Origin: Trichoplax adhaerens
Lineage: Eukaryota; Placozoa; Uniplacotomia; Trichoplacea; Trichoplacidae
Assembly (NCBI RefSeq): GCF_000150275.1
Contig: NW_002060944.1
Coordinates: 1,226,911-1,290,910, forward strand
Length of the DNA stretch: 64,000 nucleotides
Direction of reading: 5' to 3'
Positions 59,090 to 64,000 of the stretch are shown here, piece by piece; the stretch's first letter is position 1, and every line of letters starts with the position of its first letter. Under the pieces are notes generated by a model, which saw nothing but the letters and a program-made list of their open reading frames with translations, ran no database searches and was not told the origin of the DNA. The position numbers and the translations under genes were made by a program.

Positions 59090-62000
59090 CTGAACTTTTA
59101 TACCGAAAAGAGTAATATATCCTTAGTGCAGTACATTTAAACCTGTTCATATTATATTGGATATGGTAAATCATGTCCATCTATTTTTATTTTCAGGACG
59201 TTACAAAATAAAAACCTATAATTTAAACTAGTAATCCCACTTATAAAGATTGATAACAGTGTCATTTGTGTTGTATTTGAATAATATATATGAGCGTAGA
59301 AATAAGATAAAATATTAAGGCATTCGACAGGTTTTAAACACCAAGACTAGAAATTAGCTTAAACATAAGATATTAAATCAAATGTATGATTTATAATTAA
59401 TCGTGGCTAAAACAGACTTACTCACTATAGCGTAATCAAAAATTGCATTGATCTGTCAATTGGATAATATATTTCTCAAATAGAATTATAAAAGCAACAA
59501 TTGCACTATGTGACAAGCTGTAGCAGTTGGCTGATTACAGTAGGTAAAAAGATTAAATTAGCACAGTACTATTAATCGATTCGGCTACTTTAAACTGATT
59601 AAATAGAAGCCTAAATCGGCCCATAAATACATTCACAGCATAAAAAATAGTTAATTCTTAGGATTGATAATAGCAATGGCACGCTGCGGTATATCAACGA
59701 TGATAGTTTTTGCCCTTTACATCATCTTCAAAAATCCAAATGAATCAAATTTGATAAAACTGGATAGATAATACAAATATGGATAAATCATAAGGATAAA
59801 AGCTCTATTTACTTTCTCTCACGATCAATAAATTTACTTTCGATAGAAGATTAAGTAAGAAGAATAAATAGCTACATTTAATTACAAATCAAATCGAAAT
59901 AAGGCCTTATATCATCAAAGTTTTATTCATTAATATAATACACCTTTCAGGCCATCTCTCATAAAAGAAGGAGGAAGCTAATTTTCCTCTATGTTCACTA
60001 CTCATTATCTATTCTTCTAAGTAACTACTTCTCTATAATATTGCAAATTCCTATTAATTAGACATGTTATAATAAAAAAATTATTTCGTATCTGATTCAA
60101 TTATCAATTAGCTCGACATTTTAATTTTTGATCAACGCTTAGATTTAGTTCGTCACGGGATTACGTAATTAACAGTTCGTATTTGGAGCGCAATATCAGA
60201 GATCTATTCATTTTGAACAGCGGAATTTCAATATTATAACGACAGCTGATATCCTTCATCACCGTTGAGAGACTATCTCTATACTATAATAAAGCGCTAT
60301 AATAATAATTAATTGTAGTCTTTTAAATTGATGATCTATAACACATTTCCTGCTTATTGCAGCATATAATAAGGCTTCGTTATTACTAATAATAAAAAAA
60401 TTTATTTGTTGCCCTCCTGAGCCTTCGCCTATTTTTGTCGAGGGAATTAATGATTATAAAATATTGAATGATTTTACTCCTAGGAAAAAAAAAATGTCGT
60501 TAGTCATCTAAATTAACATCATCATTATATGTTGCTGCTACATTGACGACAAAAGGTAGCCAAATACTATAATATATTAGGGTTAATAATTAATGGTGAA
60601 TTGGATAAAAGTAATAAGAGAATAAAGTTATTGTCTTATTGCAGTATAGAATTTGATATGATAACAATACCTGGATCAGAGATGGAAATGTGTTATATTT
60701 TATATTATATTAAGTATTAGCCTATTGCTTTTAATCATCTTATGATAGTGCGATAAGCAGATTGTTATTGAATCACATGCAAGTAATCATATACAACATT
60801 CAAGCTGAGTCAATAAAATTGGAATATCGCTTCACCAACAATGCCATCAAAACGAAATTCCGTAATGGTCGTGATAGCAACAACCTATTGATAAATAAAT
60901 GATTAATAGATTAAGATAATGATCGAAGAAGTGGAAGAGAGCTAAGGAAGTACCTATATTGGATAAATTAAATCAAATTTTTATGTGTCCTTTAATTCAA
61001 AATCGTCATTAAATTTCATCATCATTATCAACAATCAGACATCGCTCTGTCAATACTATGGTATAAAGTATTTGTATTTAAGCGTATAGTGGTATAACAA
61101 ACAATATGATATTCAAATAGCTTATTAACAGGAATAATAGTAGGAAGTAACTTGCCATTGTAATGAAGAATACAGGTCAAAGATCTGCCATTTGGAGAGT
61201 TTAGTTTAATAACAAGTCAGTAAAATAAATTATTAATAAGCTTATTTCATCCTATAGTTTGCTGTGTTTTACAACCTACGTATTCTACGCTAGGTCAAAG
61301 ATATGAATTAATGAAGTAATTTTTGCTATTTCTACTTTATCATCCCACCAATGACAGGCAACTATCACTTTGCTGACAGTGTTGTTAACTATCAAGAAAG
61401 AGAAGGTAAACTCTCAGGTATTTAGAACAGCTAGCCAACCAAGTTGAATATCCTTCAGCTTACTTATTTCTTACCATAAAGCACCACTACATGAATTAAG
61501 CAATTGTACCTTATTTTTTGCTATTATATTTAGCATTGGAAATGAATCAAAAACCTTCATAATACTCTTTCTCTTTAAGGTAAGTGATGTTTCAGCTTAT
61601 TTACAATAGAAAAGAGATTGGAGCAATATCATTCATAAATCTATTTCGGCCGATGTTCGGCTAGATTCTACGCTATAGTTGATCACACTGCGTAGCGGTA
61701 TTTCGTGGTTTTTATTTTAGCATTATTGATAATCAGTGGTTGAATTATAGGTTGAATTTTATATCTGCTAATAGCATTTATATAGTGCACTAATTTTACT
61801 ACATTTATTAGTGTAGTAAGGATTGACATTTTTTCGCTACGTGAACGCATGAAATACTGTATTCAATAATGAAATCATTTTGCATTAATGAATTCAACCG
61901 TAAAATGATGTTGATCGGGTTTAATTCGTTATTACGTCAAATGAAGTTAACAAATAGACAATTTCATTATCATTTGCTTTACTTTTACGATAAAATAGAA

Positions 62001-63012
62001 TAATATAACCATTGATCGTATAATTTTGAGAGTAAAATAATCATGGTACCTTCTCGTATTAATATTATGGATTTTTAGTATTTTACCGAATAAGGTATTT
62101 TAACCTAGATCATTCTGATTTCATCATAGAATACGACATACTCAAAAAACTTAATTATTAAAATAGTAATTATCAAGTATAAAAAGATGTCCATCGATTT
62201 GATGACTAAGTCTTGATTCAAGTGAGAGGTTACAGCATTATACGTATAATAATAATAGATGGATATGAATAGAAGAGAAAAAGAGTTATCGTTTAGTATA
62301 AGAAATATTGTCTCGGAAATTCGTTATTGATATATAAAGAACATTGCGCAAGATTTTCTCATTATATCCAAGTCTATTAATTTAGCAATTATTTTAAGTC
62401 ATAAAAATATATACATACAATTGAATAACATCTGAATTTTTTTCTACCTGATCATTTTTAACTGCTAGGGCTAGATATCAAGAACTCATAATCAATGAAT
62501 GGTTTTTAAAATTAGCAAAGAATAAAGATATCGAATGTATTCAATTTAAAGCTGGACTACTTCAAAATTCAAACCTCATCTTTATATTTGATTTTTTCTA
62601 CTTCATATAATAACGTCAACATCGAATTCTTCTATTTTAGAAAGGTTCAATTTTAAGCGCGTATGATCATGATTGATGGAGTTCATTTTAAACTCTGGCA
62701 TATGACATTGTTGATTACTTCCATAAGAAATCAAGGTGAAGATACGTCATGTTCGCAAGACGAGATCTTTAACAAGGTCGTGTGAAGTTGTTATTAAAGG
62801 CAAATCAAGATCATTTTTACTTAGTAGCGTGAATTGGACTTTATTATTATAGCCAGAATTGGTTATCATGAGATGATAGTGTAGAACAATAGATCGGTAG
62901 CATAATTCAAGGCATAGGTATTTTGATCTGAAGATGATCAACACAAGATAGCGGAACTTGAAATTAAGTCTTTGCATTGACCATTTTCTGTTAGAATATC
63001 ATTTCGTTGATT
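59090..63012. other. AT-rich intergenic DNA before the second GPCR gene
   Basis: No gene is supported. A frame at 62747-62977 (-) reads as 76 mixed residues without a recognised domain. A second ATTACGTAAT palindrome sits at 60160-60169. The promoter of the GPCR gene should lie near the right end, but no TATA box stands out. Confidence 0.5.
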
Positions 63013-64000
63013 ATGGATGTTAATTCAACTACAGATTATAATATTTCTACGCCAGTAGCTGTTATATTCATAATCTATATGTCAATAGCAACCGTTATAG
63101 GGGTTATTGGTAATATCATGGCTTTGATGGTTATCTATCATCAATCGTCATTGCATAATACTGCAGGTATCTTAATGGCCAATCTTGCTGTTGCTGATCT
63201 CTTAATTACTATCTTCAACATGCCCGCTACAATGGTCAGCTTGATTAGTAGCCGTTGGCCACTCGGTTCAATTAATTGCCAGTTCAGTGGTTTTATGATG
63301 ACTTTCGCGACTGGCGTATCTTTATTCACATTAGCTGTTATTAGTATTGATCGTTGTAAATCTATTATCAAGCCATTGCGCTATCAGCAACACTACCCAT
63401 TTCGACAATATATTGCTTTAATATCTTTGTTATGGTTATTTCCATGCTTGATGGCAACGATGCCCTTGCTTGGTTTACAGTCTATTTCACTAGGAAAATA
63501 TCAATACCTTGATTCAAAGGCTTATTGCTGGATTGCTGTCGATCAACATCGCCCTAACCTTGGCTATGTAAGTTTAGTCATGTTGAGCATGACAGCAGCA
63601 TTAGCTATCTTTACCACTTGTTATTTTATGATTTATCGCTCAGCCAAGAAGAGTTATGCTCTAATAGCTTCCCTAACACAACTGTGTGAAATTAATCGTC
63701 AAAAATTTAAATCTAATTTAAAAACAGCTTCAACATTATCTGTTATCGTTGGTGTATTTATGTTTTGTTGGTCACCGTTAGTCCTCATTGATATCGTTTC
63801 CATTTTTGCTCAAGAGCCATTTTATAATGTTGTATCGATAGCTGCACTTCGCTTGGCTTTAAGCAATTCTGCATACAACCCTATCATTTACGGCATATTT
63901 AATCAATCATTTCGTAAAGGTTTTAAGAATATTATGATCCATTGCTGTCTCTTAATGAAAAGAAAGCATAGCAACGAAGTAAAGCAATTTTATGCCGAAG
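63013..64000 (+). CDS. Class A GPCR, amine/opsin-like, intronless (partial, cut by window end)
   Basis: The frame opens at ATG 63013 and is still open at the window end after 329 residues, which already include all seven helices. Landmarks are N34 (helix 1), D62 in LAVADLL (helix 2), C89 and C172 (disulfide), DRC 113-115 in place of DRY, W141, CWSP 252-255 (helix 6 toggle) and NPIIY 289-293. N4 and N10 are glycosylation sequons. The helix-7 position that binds retinal in opsins (seven before the Pro of NPxxY, residue 283) is Leu, so it is not a photopigment of the usual kind. The third intracellular loop is moderately long. It resembles amine- or melatonin-type receptors in general style; the ligand is unknown. 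The missing part is only the C-terminal tail. Confidence 0.9.
   Translation, partial: MDVNSTTDYNISTPVAVIFIIYMSIATVIGVIGNIMALMVIYHQSSLHNTAGILMANLAVADLLITIFNMPATMVSLISSRWPLGSINCQFSGFMMTFATGVSLFTLAVISIDRCKSIIKPLRYQQHYPFRQYIALISLLWLFPCLMATMPLLGLQSISLGKYQYLDSKAYCWIAVDQHRPNLGYVSLVMLSMTAALAIFTTCYFMIYRSAKKSYALIASLTQLCEINRQKFKSNLKTASTLSVIVGVFMFCWSPLVLIDIVSIFAQEPFYNVVSIAALRLALSNSAYNPIIYGIFNQSFRKGFKNIMIHCCLLMKRKHSNEVKQFYAE

Noticed and set aside
1-64000. CRISPR array, bacterial operon or phage module
   Set aside because: Genes are spliced with GT-AG introns and repeats are tandem without unique spacers; nothing prokaryotic is visible.
63013-64000. Reading the partial GPCR as a light-sensing opsin
   Set aside because: The retinal-binding lysine position in helix 7 is Leu (residue 283).

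Overview
The window looks like nuclear DNA of an early-branching animal. Genes are split into many short exons with GT-AG introns, mostly 60-150 bp. The encoded proteins align closely with animal families (SNX29, SNX14, NPC2, RPL10, PAR-type bZIP, class A GPCRs), and the intergenic DNA is very AT-rich. A placozoan such as Trichoplax or Hoilungia fits best; this is inferred from gene content and composition, not proven. Most genes here are invisible to simple ORF calling, so I rebuilt them exon by exon, checking splice sites, phase and family alignment.

Layout, left to right. At 76-450 (-) is the first exon of a USP1-like deubiquitinase that runs off the left edge. 451-2944 is intergenic and repeat-rich. 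SNX29 (RUN + coiled coil + PX) fills 2945-11004 (+) in 27 coding exons, about 1086 aa. NPC2 (lysosomal sterol carrier) lies at 12259-13922 (-) in 4 exons, 152 aa. RPL10 follows at 15485-18243 (+), with a TATA box, a TOP-like start, 5 coding exons and 214 aa. 18244-21261 is intergenic and holds a 34-bp minisatellite of about 29 copies flanked by imperfect inverted repeats. SNX14 (two membrane helices, PXA, RGS, PX, nexin-C) occupies 21262-27928 (+) in 34 coding exons, about 867 aa.

From about 28 kb onward the sequence is more AT-rich and gene-poor. It contains an intronless class A GPCR (30314-31453 +), three two-exon PAR-like bZIP genes (38058-38863 +, 45679-46321 -, 53537-55505 +), and a second intronless GPCR cut by the right edge (63013-64000 +). 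Between them are degenerate tandem repeats and two copies of a small non-autonomous DNA element (42570-43004 and 58525-59089).

Functional links: three of the five left-hand genes (SNX29, NPC2, SNX14) act in endomembrane or lipid traffic. Whether that neighbourhood means anything is open. The bZIP trio shares a phase-0 intron at the same place and looks like local duplication. One member has lost its DNA-binding basic region and may act as a dimerisation-only partner.
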